Of a DNA stretch of 64,000 nt, positions 39,001 to 48,233 are shown piece after piece (position 1 is the first letter of the stretch; every line of letters begins with the position of its first letter). The DNA comes from Metellina segmentata. Taxonomy: Eukaryota > Arthropoda > Arachnida > Araneae > Tetragnathidae. The notes below the pieces were generated by a model. The model saw only the letters and a list, made by a program, of their open reading frames with translations, had not been told where the DNA came from and searched no databases. The stretch lies in assembly GCA_947359465.1 (NCBI GenBank), contig OX375876.1, positions 85,520,359 to 85,584,358 of the forward strand. Reading direction: 5' to 3'. The translations under genes were made by a program, and so were the position numbers.

Positions 39001-42000
39001 GGCAGTGGACATCGCTTTAAACGTAGACTGCAGCTATTTTTTGCAACGTAAATTTTCAAAATGATGCTTCTTTTAAGGGCAATATTTATGATTGCTTTAA
39101 TAAGTAATTATTATTTTTTGGATAATATGGGTTATTCATTTTAATTTTTATTTGGTTTAAAGTTGACAAAATTAGAAAATAAAAATATTTACTGCTAAAT
39201 ATAAGCCGATTGAAATTGGTTAGAGATTTTGAAAAAAGTAATTTATATTCGAAAATAAGTTAATTTAAACTAAGTTATATATTTTATTTATAACAGGGTT
39301 ACAGCTTCAGTCTGTTTTTAGCAATGACAACGGCCGTGGCGTTTTTTTTTTTTTGGCGCACTTAAATTGCCAAGGAAAGAATTATTTCAAATGACAGTTT
39401 AACGGATTTCGAAAGAACTTTCTAGAATATTCAAAATGAAAGTTATAAACTTTCAACTAATCCAGGTTGTCTTAAAATCCGTAATACAAATGGGTTACCT
39501 TAACCTGTCATTACTCGCTACTAGAAGTGCGCCAAAAAAAAACCCCGCCAATACCGTTACCACCACTATAAACGTAGACAAGCTGTACCAAAACAGGTTT
39601 TGATTTGCTTCAAATTAAGTATATTTTTAACTATTTATTAAGGTAATATCGGTGAAAAGCTGCAATTATGCTAATTTTTATTTTTAGTGTCGATTTATTT
39701 TTTTCATAACATTTATGCTTTTTAATAAAATTAGTATTTCATTCTTTTGTATAACAGCGTTTTTATTTCCTGTTAATATCATTTTTGTATCAAGGTTTTG
39801 GAAATATTGCAACTGTTAAAAAAATTGCACCTTTTTTTGAAATGTTCTAAAATAGGCATATAAATAGTATTTTCAACTTTATACAACTTATTTTATTCTA
39901 TTTACAGAATTGCCAAGAAATTTTTTCTTTTTTGTGCGAAATACGGTTTAACGCGCTCTTTTTCTTATTTGCAAAATTTGAGTTTACGCGTATTTTCAGA
40001 CTTTTTGTCTTTTACCCACTCTTATGCCTGAAATTGGTATATCTGGCCTTAATCCAAGTCAATCTTCCAGTCTTCATTTGTTGTATGAATGTTTATTTTT
40101 AAAGCATCTTTTTATTTGTTACGTTTATTTTAAGCTGTCTTTTGTGAAAGACATTTTGTTATGCATAGTTCTTCTAAAATTAATCTATATTTATTTGACT
40201 GCATTTAAAGCAATCATGTGATAAATATTTCAAAAATTAGTGCCTATATCTTGCATTACTTTAAAGAATCAAAAGCCTTGTTGTGAATAGTGTTGATGTA
40301 TCTACACATTATATATGAAATTGGTCTATATCTAATTGTATTAATTTTATAGTGTATTTGATGGAAATGCTTCTTCTTTGGAAGTTGGACAAGAAGTAGA
40401 ATATGGGGTGACTCACAAAGGCAACAAGTTAAGTGCTGAATGTGTTCGTAAATTACCTTCGGGTTCAATTCCAAAAGAAGACATTCAGCCTGACATTTTA
40501 AATGGTGTTGTTTTGCACCCACTTCGATGCTTCAACCCTGATCAAGAGCTCTATCCTGGAAAGGTTCGATTGGCATCTGGTAATTTACACTTTGATTTGT
40601 TTTTAGTCCTAATAGCTTCTTTGGGTTAGTGAAATATTCCATAGCTTTGATTTTCAAAATTGCCTGATGTACTAAACAATTGCTAAGTAAATATTTTACA
40701 TATATAACTTAAACAAACCAATTTTTAACCAAACTACTAAATTCAGTACTTTTTTATTACTTGCCAGGATGTAAAAATCAAGTAATCATATATTTTTTTA
40801 AAATTTAAATCTGATTATTTTTATTTAAATTAGATTTTTTTTTATTTGAATCAGATTTTTTTAAATTAAAAAAAATTTAATTTAAATCAGATTTTTTTTA
40901 AATTTAAATTTCATATTGTTGATTTATTTTATTGAAATAATATCAGTGGCATTTTCTCAGGTATCACCAACTTTAGGCATACCAAATTAGGATTTTCTGT
41001 TTTGATGACTGATTACTTAACATTCTTTGAAGATTATATTAATTTCTTTTGACTTTCAGCTGAAAACATGGAAGAAAATTTATCTGAATACGAGTTTGGT
41101 ATTACAAGCTTGGAAGATAAACATGAATTTCTTCAAAAGGGTGATGTTGTCCAGTTTCAGATTGGTCTGAATAAAAAAGGAAAGGAACGTGCAGTTAATA
41201 TCAAAGCTATTCGAACCAGAATTCAGGTAAGTTGTATTTGTTTTAAAGCCATAAGAAAATTGCAATTTTATAAAAGTTATTCAAATTAATTTTCCTAGAC
41301 TTAAATCTGTAGGATTTATCTTTACTGCTGTACATATTGTTACAAACAATTGTGGTATTTATATTAGTAGTTTCCTTTGTTTGGCATCCTCTTTAAAGTA
41401 CCAATGTTAAGCTCTGTGTAACAAGTACATCTTCATTTTTGCTAATCCATTTCTCTCTGTCCAAAAGTAGTTTCCTGGGCTTTGGGTTTTGTGCTAGCTG
41501 CCTGCAAGTTGTAGGCAGCACATATTCAATCTGTTCTCTGTCATTTAAGTTTCCCTTGTGTGTATATGTTCATTTACTTGACACTGTACAGCACAATTTG
41601 ACCAAATTCCCCTTGTGCCATAAATTTCAGGCCATATGGAGTCACTGTGACTCAGTGGGTTTGCTTGCAATCTGCAAGTTATGGTATGCACATGTTCAAT
41701 TCATACCTTGGTGTTTTACTTTATGTTGCTTGTCTTGTGTTTGTTGTAGCTTGGCCTGTGCCCCACCCCCCTCCTGTCTTCATAAAAACCCAAAACTATT
41801 CAAACGAAACTTTGAGAGGTCATGTAACTTTATGTGTTAGTCTGCATTTGATACCCTGCATGGTTTTGATGCTTAAGTAAATTTTAATCTTTTACTTCAT
41901 AAACTTGATCTAAACTTTATTAGTGAAATTATAAATGTGTTCACATTGACTGATAGTTTGGATTTTGGGGGTAAGATCTTAATTAAGCTAACCGAATAAT

Positions 42001-44897
42001 TAAACTGTTAAATGAATATTTTGATCATATTTCAATGAGAATATTGTATAGTATACTTGTTTCACGAGCAGTTTACTGTGGTTCCATACACAATTTCTAA
42101 TTTCCTTTTCTGTCCCAATGTTTACACAAATTCCATGCTGTTACTTTTGTTAATTTGATATTTTAATACAATAACTGCCATTCAATTGTGATAAGTTCAA
42201 ATTAAAATTTCATTAGATTTTTTAGTTGCATGTAATATTTTTTTAATTCTTTAAAATGTACATATTGTGTATACTCAACTCTTGTTAAAATTGTTATATC
42301 TTAGTACTAAAATACTTTTTGTGAATAAAAAGTAAAACACATTAGTTATCAATCAATATTGTTCAGATGTAATACTTTGTGTTACAAAACTTGTGGTTGA
42401 ACTTATTTCTCATGTTTGTTTAAAGGCTAATGTGGATACCATCAAAGGAAATTTTGGATTCTTATCCTATGAAGCTGAAGAGGGTAAAAAGTTGTTTTTC
42501 CACATGTCAGAAGTGAAAGGAGATGGCATTGTACAACCAGGAGATAAAGTGGAATTTATTGTGGTTCACCACCAACGTACAGGAAAGTACTCAGCATGCA
42601 GTGTTGTAAAGATTGGGTAAGTGAAAAGAATTTACGTATATGACCTCATATTACCTTGGTAAAAGATAAAAACTTTCCAATTTAAATCTAATTTTGACTA
42701 AAAAAAATTACAATGGTTTAAAAGTGTTAAGTTTGAAGTAGATTTGCTTACTCACTTCTCAAAAAACTTTAATATTGTAAGAACTACAATCGAGTCTCTT
42801 ATTTAACGAAGTATCGTCGTTCCACTTAAAGAATTCATTATAAAGAAAATTGAGTTATAAAAACGTGATAAAACAAAATCTGAAACTTACCTATCCACTT
42901 TATTAACTTTCACACTTATCCTAACCTGTAAAAAGTCTGTAATCCTACTTTGTAAGAGGTTTGTTATAAATTTATGTTGGTTAACATGTTTGTTATAATC
43001 ATAAAAAATGTCACACTTTTGTAACGATCAAAACACTTTATCTAACATTTCCTTGAAACTAAACCCCTTCGTATTGTATCAAATGCTGTTAGCATTTCTT
43101 CTTGTGAAGGTTTTTTTTATTAATATCTTCGTTAACATCTTCATCACACACTAGTGTCTTTATTACATTTCCTAACACTTTGCAATATATGTAAAACTCT
43201 ATAAGATATTCAATAATCACAATGCCTTCATCAACATGGAGAAAATTCAACAGCTCTATGTCTTCTTCAATAGCTTCCATGTCTTTTAGATGCTGCCATT
43301 TCTCTTTCAAATCTGCCTAACTTTCTCATCATATTCAGCACACTTTTAAAACTGACTTTAAGAAAACGGTTCTTAAAAGTAAATTAGCTGAATAACCCGA
43401 CGTTGCTCAAGTTTCAAATATGACCATAGCAGCTAAAATATGACTGCAATATTTACCTGTGTTAACTTAAGTACACAAACCCTTTAGTATATGTTTCCTT
43501 GTCCATGTCCATTTTTGCAGAAAAAAAACCTTTAGATTTTAAAAATGGGCTTCAAGGGGCATTTTTAAGACTACTTGTGTGCCAATTTTCATGACTACAG
43601 ATTGGTTTAAAGACAGAAAAGAAATAGCCTATGTTTTCCGCAGTGTTCTAAAGTATAAGTGTACCAAATGGCACACTTATACTTTTAGGATTGGTCAAGC
43701 ATTGTAGATTTGTATAGAACACCACACATCCTTTTTTAGAGAGAGAGAGAGAGATGCCGTCACGTCACACTGCCAAGCTTTCGTCATTTCTGGTATGGAA
43801 ATTTTTAAATTAATACAATTGTGTATGCACTTGGATTCCTCATCAGCATCACTTTTGAAATTGGCTTTAAGAAAGCAGTTCTTTATAGTAGATGTAGTCA
43901 CATCACACAGCCAAGCTTTCATCGTGTCTGATATGGAGATTCTTAAATTAATACAATTGTCTATACACTCACTGACTGCTCTCTAAGGCAAGAATAATTT
44001 TTTATAAGATTCTTTTTGGATTATGAACTTTTAAGATTTTTTATAATGCCTTGATCCAATGGCTGAAGTTTTGAAGCTGTATTGGCTGGAAGAAAAAAAA
44101 CTTTATGTTCTTCAATTTCCATTTTGAAGCACAGGCTGGTGGATGTGCAGGACAGTTGTATATAAGTAACACAATTTTGCAACACTGTTTTTTCAATTTT
44201 GACAGCCACTTTTCAAAAATTCTTGAAAGTTATGCATGATTTTTTATTGAAATAATAGTCCACCTCTAAAAAGATTTTGTGCCCTTGAAGTTTGACTTTG
44301 AATCTAGGGTTGTTACTTTTACCGATTACTAATGGTTTTAATCTTTCTTCACCAGTCATGTTCGCACACAACAAAGCAGTTATTCTCTGTTTTCTATAAC
44401 TCTTCTCTTTAAAACTTTCAATTTTACAAGGAGAAAGATTTTAGATTTGAAAAATTGCTAACAGGTGCTTTTTGAGCACATATTTGTTGAAAAGGAAATT
44501 TTTACTATTACTATAGTACCATTTTAGATTTGTTGTAAAAACTTATTTTCATTTTAAAATAATAGAAATTCCAATCTCCCAAATATTTCTTTCTGATAAA
44601 ACGTGCCAATAATTTTTCAGCGAGAGCCAACCTATGCAGAGACCCGAGCGCCTGAATAGATTACGCACGATTTCATCGGAGGGAGGAGGACCGCGTATGA
44701 TCCTGATCCGCCAGCCCAAGGGTCCCGATGGCTCGACTGGATTCAAGATCTTGCGGGAACTGAAAGAGAACGGAGTAGAAGATGTAATGGAGCAATTGCA
44801 TCTCAATCCAGATCTGATCAAGGAAACGTGTTCACTTAACAACGAAATTCACATGAAGGCTGAGGAGCCAAATGCTATTGTTTGCTCTCAGGGATGA
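18063..44897 (+). CDS. CSDE1: Cold shock domain-containing protein E1 / Unr, complete coding region in 14 exons
   Basis: CSDE1/Unr is a cytoplasmic RNA-binding protein that controls translation and mRNA decay. Coding exons: 18063-18083, 27817-28069, 28765-28913, 29745-29993, 30079-30162, 32896-33062, 35865-36036, 36121-36264, 37439-37771, 38043-38224, 40353-40579, 41060-41226, 42426-42616, 44621-44897. All junctions are GT-AG and phases agree throughout. The sum is 2616 nt, so 871 residues; human CSDE1 is about 800. Canonical cold-shock domains show [53 protein letters not shown] and FGFLSYE/LFFHMS, alternating with degenerate ones. The C-terminus has a SUZ-C-like [13 protein letters not shown]. 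The start is the first ATG of exon 2 (AAGAAAATGG). Introns are large and full of transposons. In the third canonical domain the RNP2 histidine is Arg. The end of exon 28765 is the least certain junction. Confidence 0.95.
19402..20553. mobile_element. hAT-like non-autonomous element with CGAT-rich interior
   Basis: Inverted ends TGGGCCTGGGCAATG (19410) and CATCGCCCAGGCCTA (to 20545) are flanked on both sides by the 8-bp palindrome GCCATGGC, a possible TSD. The interior repeats CATCGTGAT/ATCACGA-like words. It also has a tandem unit of about 100 bp (ATATTTGTGCTCTGGGATTGG ... CGCGCATGCGCTTTGAAAA) at 20296-20435. Open frames here arise from the repeats. Confidence 0.65.
20554..22609. other. CSDE1 intron 2 segment, nothing recognised
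   Basis: AT-rich intronic sequence. An open frame at 21902-22132 (76 codons, [20 protein letters not shown]) resembles no family I know and lacks splice sites that fit CSDE1. Confidence 0.35.
22610..23457 (+). mobile_element. Non-autonomous Helitron (copy H3)
   Basis: It starts TCTTTACTATTATAAAGGGA after an A and ends GGCCACACAGTGGCTAG before a T, with an intact 3' hairpin. It contains the palindrome TTGGTTTGC-AAA-GCAAACCAA at 23333-23353, followed by ACCAGGGGTTGGTGAGCA. It lies in CSDE1 intron 2. Confidence 0.8.
23755..23959 (+). repeat. 5' LTR
   Basis: TG...CA-type LTR with a TATATAAAG box near 23806 and a polyadenylation-like ATTAAA near 23895. Confidence 0.92.
24071..24193 (+). pseudogene. 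Gypsy Gag N-terminal stub
   Basis: 41 codons including the stop, starting [20 protein letters not shown] and [10 protein letters not shown], resembling the Gag N-terminal domain (DUF7041-like) of arthropod Gypsy elements. The frame reaches TAG at the point where the sequence jumps to RNase H, marking the deletion junction near 24180. Confidence 0.75.
24190..26000 (+). CDS. Gypsy Pol C-terminal part: RNase H and integrase
   Basis: One open frame, which extends formally from an ATG at 24081 (639 codons; residue numbers use that start). Residues before about 37 are the Gag region read out of frame, so the true Pol sequence begins near 24190. RNase H shows Asp82 (WTDAS), Glu123 (DRELLAI), Asp148 (YTDQK) and Asp193 (AADALSR). 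The integrase zinc site is His274, His278, Cys308 and Cys311. The catalytic triad is Asp340 (HVDFIGP), Asp399 (TSDQGQNF) and Glu435 (MIERFHR), a D,D35E spacing. A GPY/F-type module ([10 protein letters not shown]) follows. No stops or frameshifts are seen, so it may still make protein, but there is no RT, so it could only move with help. Confidence 0.9.
26175..26379 (+). repeat. 3' LTR
   Basis: Matches the 5' LTR except for CTACAACCATATA in place of CTACAAACATATA. A short purine tract (GGAGGGA) lies just upstream. Confidence 0.92.
26384..27816. other. CSDE1 intron 2, distal part
   Basis: A non-repetitive, slightly GC-richer block lies at 26630-27060 with short opposing open frames that I cannot assign. 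Next to it are A-rich runs near 27700. Confidence 0.35.
27817..28069 (+). CDS. CSDE1: CSDE1 exon 3: Ser/Asn-rich N-terminus and first cold-shock domain
   Basis: It runs from a TTCAG acceptor to a GGTG|GTAAGC donor and covers residues 8-91. A Ser/Asn/Pro-rich leader is followed by [17 protein letters not shown] and [10 protein letters not shown], the RNP1/RNP2 core of CSD1. Confidence 0.93.
28765..28913 (+). CDS. CSDE1: CSDE1 exon 4: end of CSD1, start of first degenerate CSD
   Basis: It starts after TTGCAG and completes the GD|AVEFE motif. The end is taken at ACCGAA|GTTTGT. An upstream donor, GGATTT|GTAACC (exon end 28883), keeps the same frame and would remove ten residues ([10 protein letters not shown]), so the boundary is ambiguous. 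Confidence 0.8.
29745..29993 (+). CDS. CSDE1: CSDE1 exon 5
   Basis: 83 codons, from [14 protein letters not shown] (degenerate CSD) to [17 protein letters not shown] (second canonical CSD), with a GTACGT donor. Confidence 0.93.
30079..30162 (+). CDS. CSDE1: CSDE1 exon 6
   Basis: 28 codons: IFFHSSE (RNP2) to [13 protein letters not shown]. It is flanked by TTGTAG and GTATGT. Confidence 0.93.
31896..32426. mobile_element. Non-autonomous hAT-like element, 5-bp TSD (copy 2)
   Basis: TTTTA at 31896-31900 and 32422-32426 flanks TAGGGTTCCCACGGGCC ... TTGGGAACCATG (521 bp). It is related along its length, in inverted orientation, to the element at 15.2-15.8 kb, including a G9 run near 32310. It lies in the CSDE1 intron before exon 32896. 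Confidence 0.75.
32896..33062 (+). CDS. CSDE1: CSDE1 exon 7
   Basis: It encodes [20 protein letters not shown] and the start of a degenerate CSD. The donor is AA|GTAAGT, in phase 2. Confidence 0.9.
33300..33826 (+). mobile_element. Non-autonomous Helitron (copy H4)
   Basis: The left part reads TATTATAAAAGGAAGTGTTTG with the GCAAAATCCTGATGAT block, closest to H1. It ends AGCCACGCAGTGGCTAG before T with a perfect 5-bp stem. The exact 5' base is uncertain (TC at 33300). Confidence 0.75.
33840..34150 (+). repeat. Possible solo LTR or LTR fragment
   Basis: GC-richer intronic stretch with TGTTGGGGGAATGGAACATC near 33925, a TATATAA near 34076 and AATAAA near 34098, an arrangement seen in LTRs. No second copy or TSD is visible. 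Confidence 0.3.
34848..35083. repeat. MITE with TTTACATGA inverted ends
   Basis: The left end TTTACATGAGCCAAATACCCGGGTA and the right end TTACCCGGGACGATTGGTTTGGTCATGTAAA are imperfect inverted repeats around a GC-richer core of about 230 bp. There is no coding potential. Confidence 0.65.
35865..36036 (+). CDS. CSDE1: CSDE1 exon 8
   Basis: The acceptor CTAG completes the split Asn codon, then [19 protein letters not shown] and [17 protein letters not shown]. It ends EKREQ|GTAATT. Confidence 0.92.
36121..36264 (+). CDS. CSDE1: CSDE1 exon 9: third canonical CSD
   Basis: 48 codons. [11 protein letters not shown] is followed by RVYFRLSE; the usual FFHxS histidine is Arg here. It is separated from exon 8 by a very short intron of 84 bp. 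Confidence 0.93.
37439..37771 (+). CDS. CSDE1: CSDE1 exon 10: degenerate CSD with acidic linker
   Basis: 111 codons, the longest coding exon. [13 protein letters not shown] is followed by a domain with an inserted charged loop ([16 protein letters not shown]). Confidence 0.93.
38043..38224 (+). CDS. CSDE1: CSDE1 exon 11: fourth canonical CSD
   Basis: It contains [21 protein letters not shown] and ends AG|GTAACT in phase 2. Confidence 0.93.
38546..40036. mobile_element. hAT-like element with nested foldbacks, 6-bp TSD
   Basis: AAATTG at 38546-38551 and 40031-40036 flanks CAGGGATGAGATTCTTCC ... CCCACTCTTATGCCTG (1479 bp). It has CCGACTTnnGTC subterminal repeats at the left and GACTTTTTGTC at the right. 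Inside lies a second inverted pair (about 38914-38973 and 39400-39462, core GAATATTCTAG, AACGGATTT). Inside that is a smaller foldback (39325-39370 and 39522-39560, TTTTTTTGGCGCACTT). It lies in the CSDE1 intron before exon 40353. Confidence 0.65.
40353..40579 (+). CDS. CSDE1: CSDE1 exon 12
   Basis: It completes the split Ser codon, then [19 protein letters not shown] and the next degenerate CSD ([18 protein letters not shown]). Donor G|GTAATT. Confidence 0.92.
40790..40930. repeat. A/T-rich tandem repeat (AAATTTAAATCAGATT-like)
   Basis: Five or more imperfect copies of TTTAAATnAGATTTTTTTTA, intronic. Confidence 0.6.
41060..41226 (+). CDS. CSDE1: CSDE1 exon 13
   Basis: It encodes [19 protein letters not shown] and [19 protein letters not shown], and ends ATTCAG|GTAAGT. 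Confidence 0.92.
42426..42616 (+). CDS. CSDE1: CSDE1 exon 14: last canonical CSD
   Basis: It has [20 protein letters not shown] and [19 protein letters not shown]. Donor GG|GTAAGT, in phase 2. Confidence 0.92.
42789..44480 (-). pseudogene. Tigger/pogo-type transposon remnant
   Basis: CGAGTCTCTTATTTAACGAA at 42791 resembles Tigger termini. On the minus strand, pieces of a Tigger transposase appear: [15 protein letters not shown] (about 44190-44145), then, in another frame, [20 protein letters not shown] (about 44110-44050), and further on a tail with [19 protein letters not shown] (about 43260-43200). Frame changes and an internal duplication show it is dead. It fills the last CSDE1 intron. 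Confidence 0.7.
43735..43985. repeat. Internal direct duplication and GA microsatellite
   Basis: A (GA)n run is at 43737-43755. The block at 43755-43830 (GTCACGTCACACTGCCAAGC ... TTAAATTAATACAATTG) recurs at 43893-43970 with about one change in six bases. It sits inside the Tigger remnant. Confidence 0.65.
44621..44897 (+). CDS. CSDE1: CSDE1 terminal coding exon with SUZ-C-like motif
   Basis: The acceptor is ATTTTTCAG. The exon encodes [12 protein letters not shown] and [16 protein letters not shown], then a 40-residue lineage-specific tail ending SQG before TGA. It is noticeably richer in G+C and uses more C/G-ending codons than the other CSDE1 exons. Confidence 0.93.
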
Positions 44898-45726
44898 TAC
44901 CCAGTACTCAGCTTGAAATTATCAGTAATATCCAATTTCTAATTATATATTCCCTACTATTACCTTATTCACTATGATTAGAGTAAAAACCTAAAGAAAA
45001 ATACCATTAGAGAGATAATCATAAATATTACATTCCTTTTTAAAGTTAGAATTTCCTTTACTTGTTTCAGTGCTCCCATTTGTATTTAATTTTTTTAAAC
45101 TTTATTACCTTGTATTTCTAAAAAAGAAAATCGCATTTGACGTTCTCAAAAAGGAACTGAACTGGAGACATTTTATGTTGGCATTCTGTCTTTGGGCAAA
45201 CTTGTATTGTTAATCTTTGCTTTGACATGAATATTAACCAGTTAACTACCCTCTACAGTGTAACATCACTAAGTTTGAACAAAGGCAGCCCCAAGAAACT
45301 ATTGAAAGTGGAGAAAATAAAGTAACCAAAGCATTGCAGGAACCAGCACGCTTGAGCTTGACGCATGTTTACAGGCTTCTTGCCTATTCACATTCTGCCA
45401 TTCCATTGGATTGCAGTTAGATTTTATACCTTTCTTTAATTTTAGGAGATAAATTTGTACGAGAAGTTTAATTGTTAGCACCCAAAAGGTGCAATTTCCG
45501 ACGACCCTTAATCACTATAGTGCATTTCCAGTGGAATCCTTTCCGACTAAAACTGGAAACAATCTAATTTTATTCAAGAACATGTGATCTTTAGTATTCA
45601 TATGTTTGTAGAAAGAGGATGATTTTAATAAGCTAAGAAGCCACTAAACATGTGCCTTATATTATGTGAATAATCACGAAACATTTTGACTACTTTGTAA
45701 TGATGATCAACTAAATTTTTCAGAGA

Positions 45727-45732
45727 AATAAA
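45727..45732 (+). terminator. Candidate CSDE1 polyadenylation signal (AATAAA)
   Basis: First good AATAAA on the plus strand about 830 bp after the stop codon. Further candidates lie near 46593 and 46738, so the 3' end is not fixed. Confidence 0.4.
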
Positions 45733-45884
45733 AGAAAAGTGCTGGTAAATGTGTGTGATTTTTTTTCCCCTCCCATTTCAGATGACAACACCTGTGTAGC
45801 AAATATTGACCATGGAGTAAGAAAAAAAATAAAATTGAAAACGATTGGTTTTCTAATTTTTAAATTTTATGTATCTTGGTTATC

Positions 45885-46221
45885 AGTTTATTCCATGTAG
45901 GTGTTGTTGGAGGTAGTCATGTCCTGTTAATAAGCGGAAACTGGCCACTCCCATCCCTCTTGGTAGATCAGTAGGGATTCTTCCCTTGTTACTCAATAGG
46001 CAATCCCAACTCTTTCCCTGTATATCCCTCTGAAACTGCAGTATCAGTTGTTGCGATGGTTTTATGAACAGACAACACCTTGCGGAGTGCTCTAGTTTAC
46101 AGGACATTGACACCAGGGATACTTCTCCCCAATGACTTTATTTGCTATATTGGACGGCAAGACAGCGTATGGCCGAAAGGCCTTAAGCTGGGCGTAGGAT
46201 AAAAAAAAAGTTTATTCCATG
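45885..46221 (+). mobile_element. Twin-primed (5'-inverted) LINE insertion with 13-bp TSD
   Basis: AGTTTATTCCATG occurs at 45885-45897 and 46209-46221. Between them, 46046-46208 carries the LINE 3' end in plus orientation (TGCGATGGTTTTATGAACAG ... GGCGTAGGATAAAAAAAA), while 45898-46040 carries the upstream part of the same LINE inverted (minus strand: QFQRDIQGKSWDCLLSNKGR). About 45 bases of consensus are lost at the inversion point. The family is that of the copy at 8.66-9.5 kb. Confidence 0.9.
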
Positions 46222-48233
46222 GAAGACTAGAAATGAAATTTGATTCTGTACTTTTAATTCATTCTTAAAATCTTGGTAAATTTAATTAACAAAAAAAAAT
46301 GGCCAAAGATGTATTCCATGATACATTTTGTAATTTGAGTTGCTTAAAGTTATTCAAAACATTTTCCCCTTAGTAACTTTAAGTGGATCATCACATGCTA
46401 AAATATTTTTGTGTGCAAAATACTGTGTGGATATTAACACTGCTGAATCATGAAAAATCAATTCAAAACTTGAATTTTAAAAGGGTTATTCACTTAAAGT
46501 GATTTAATGTATATGGTCTAAGAGAGTGCTTGTAAACTTTTCGCCAGAAAATGTTTGTTTTATTTTAACCAAGTTTATTTAACACTGTTCAAATAAAAGT
46601 TACCCCGGAACAATTTTCTGTCAAAAAAAAATACTTTTCCTGTTCAAATCTAGATTTTCAAACATCCTGTTAGTGCTTGACTTTCTGAACTTCCTGGAAC
46701 TCTAATCTCTGTTTGGGTAAATGTTTCTAGTGGTTCAAAATAAACAATTCATAGGTTCAGATCTAATTAAAACAATTTACCAAACTATTGCCATTAAATG
46801 ACAAACCATAGACATGAATTATAAGTAGACTGAGAATTGCTATTAAGCAGCTTTGAAATGTTAACTAGTTAAAAATTTACTTGGTTGGCTGATTTGACAT
46901 TTTATTGCCTCAATAGGTGAAATAACATGTTATGACAGGTTGGATGTGTGAATGCACATAAGGAATATTTCTTGGATTGGGCGAAACACATTTGTTTTTT
47001 AAACTATTTTCAACTTTACAATAATTAGTAATTTGTCTTTAACTTTAAAAAAATTTATTAGATTGTAGATTGTTAATATTACAGTTTGAAATTTTTTATA
47101 AAATTATAAATGAAATTAGAGATTTTAAACATAAATGCAGAAAAGTTCCTATCATTTCAATTTTATTAGATTTGTTATAAAGGGAGGGTGCAACATCAAA
47201 TATCCTTATACACCTAATTCTGTTTTTTCATGATAGATACGTTCCTGAAGAATACATGTAAAAAAAGACTATGGAAGATAAGAAGATTGGTTCCGGATCT
47301 TAAACATCAGTAAAAATGATTAAACAAACCATATGAAAGTATTTGTTTTAAGCTTATTAATTTATTTCAACAAAACACATGTAATTATATGCAATAAAAT
47401 AAACAAAAAATCTGTTTTACACATAACAGGATTCTATTCATTTTCACTTTCTGACAGTAAATGTCTCGTATGTTTGCGTATGACTGGAATATCACTGCTA
47501 TCACTAAAAATGTGGATATTGTCTTCTTCCTCTATTAATGAATTTCTTTCTGTGATCTCTTGAGCAAAATCAGCAGGAGTCTCCTTTGGTGCTAATGCTT
47601 CACTGCTTTTACAAACGAATTCGGTTGTTAATTGCTGTGTTTGTTTTGGTTAGGCCTTTATATAATTCTTTATGAGGCTGTCAACAACTTCAATTCATGT
47701 TGAAACATCTCGGTGCTTTCCTCAATACTGCATGTAATATAGAAATGCTACTACTATGACACAAATAAAATATTTTTTCTTAGAATTTAGGAAAAACAAA
47801 TTATTTAGAAATTGGCTTAATCTGCTCTTTTAAATCAAAATGACTTGTATAAAGAGAATGAAATATTTATATAATTTAAATTTGTGTGAAAAAGTTCATG
47901 CAAAAACAGAATTAGGTGTATATGTATTAAATAGCAAATATTCAGATTTTTTAAATTTTATAGGGTAGATACGATTGAAGTAAATTAAAAAATTACATAA
48001 TGGGATTCAATAAACAATTTTGCATAGTTCATATGCATAAAGTTAGAAAAATTATATATTTGAATGAGCTTCAAAGGCTAGTTATAGGGCTTATAAACAT
48101 AGCTTTTTGAGATTGTTTTATTCGCTGAAAACTTACTTAAAAAGTATGGAAATAAGTTAAATATAAGTATATCCAAATTTTGAAATTTATCAAAGCAAGA
48201 CCTGTTACTTTTCCTTCTACATTTTTTGTTAAG
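46222..48233. other. Intergenic, one coding-like stretch only
   Basis: AT-rich sequence downstream of CSDE1. Apart from the minus-strand frame at 47433-47649, nothing is recognised. Confidence 0.4.
47433..47649 (-). pseudogene. Unrecognised acidic C-terminal coding-like fragment
   Basis: About 72 codons without an internal stop on the minus strand, with no ATG at its left edge, reading ETPADFAQEITERNSLIEEE and FSDSSDIPVIRKHTRHLLSE and ending SENE before TAG. The composition looks like real protein. I cannot name it; it may be the tail of a decayed transposase or a host exon. Confidence 0.35.

Noticed and set aside
41439..41880. Two overlapping Cys-rich frames
   Set aside because: Intronic, no recognisable domain, no fitting splice sites; composition explained by GC-richer repeat-like sequence.
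44549..44842. 97-codon minus-strand frame
   Set aside because: Antisense shadow of the terminal CSDE1 exon.
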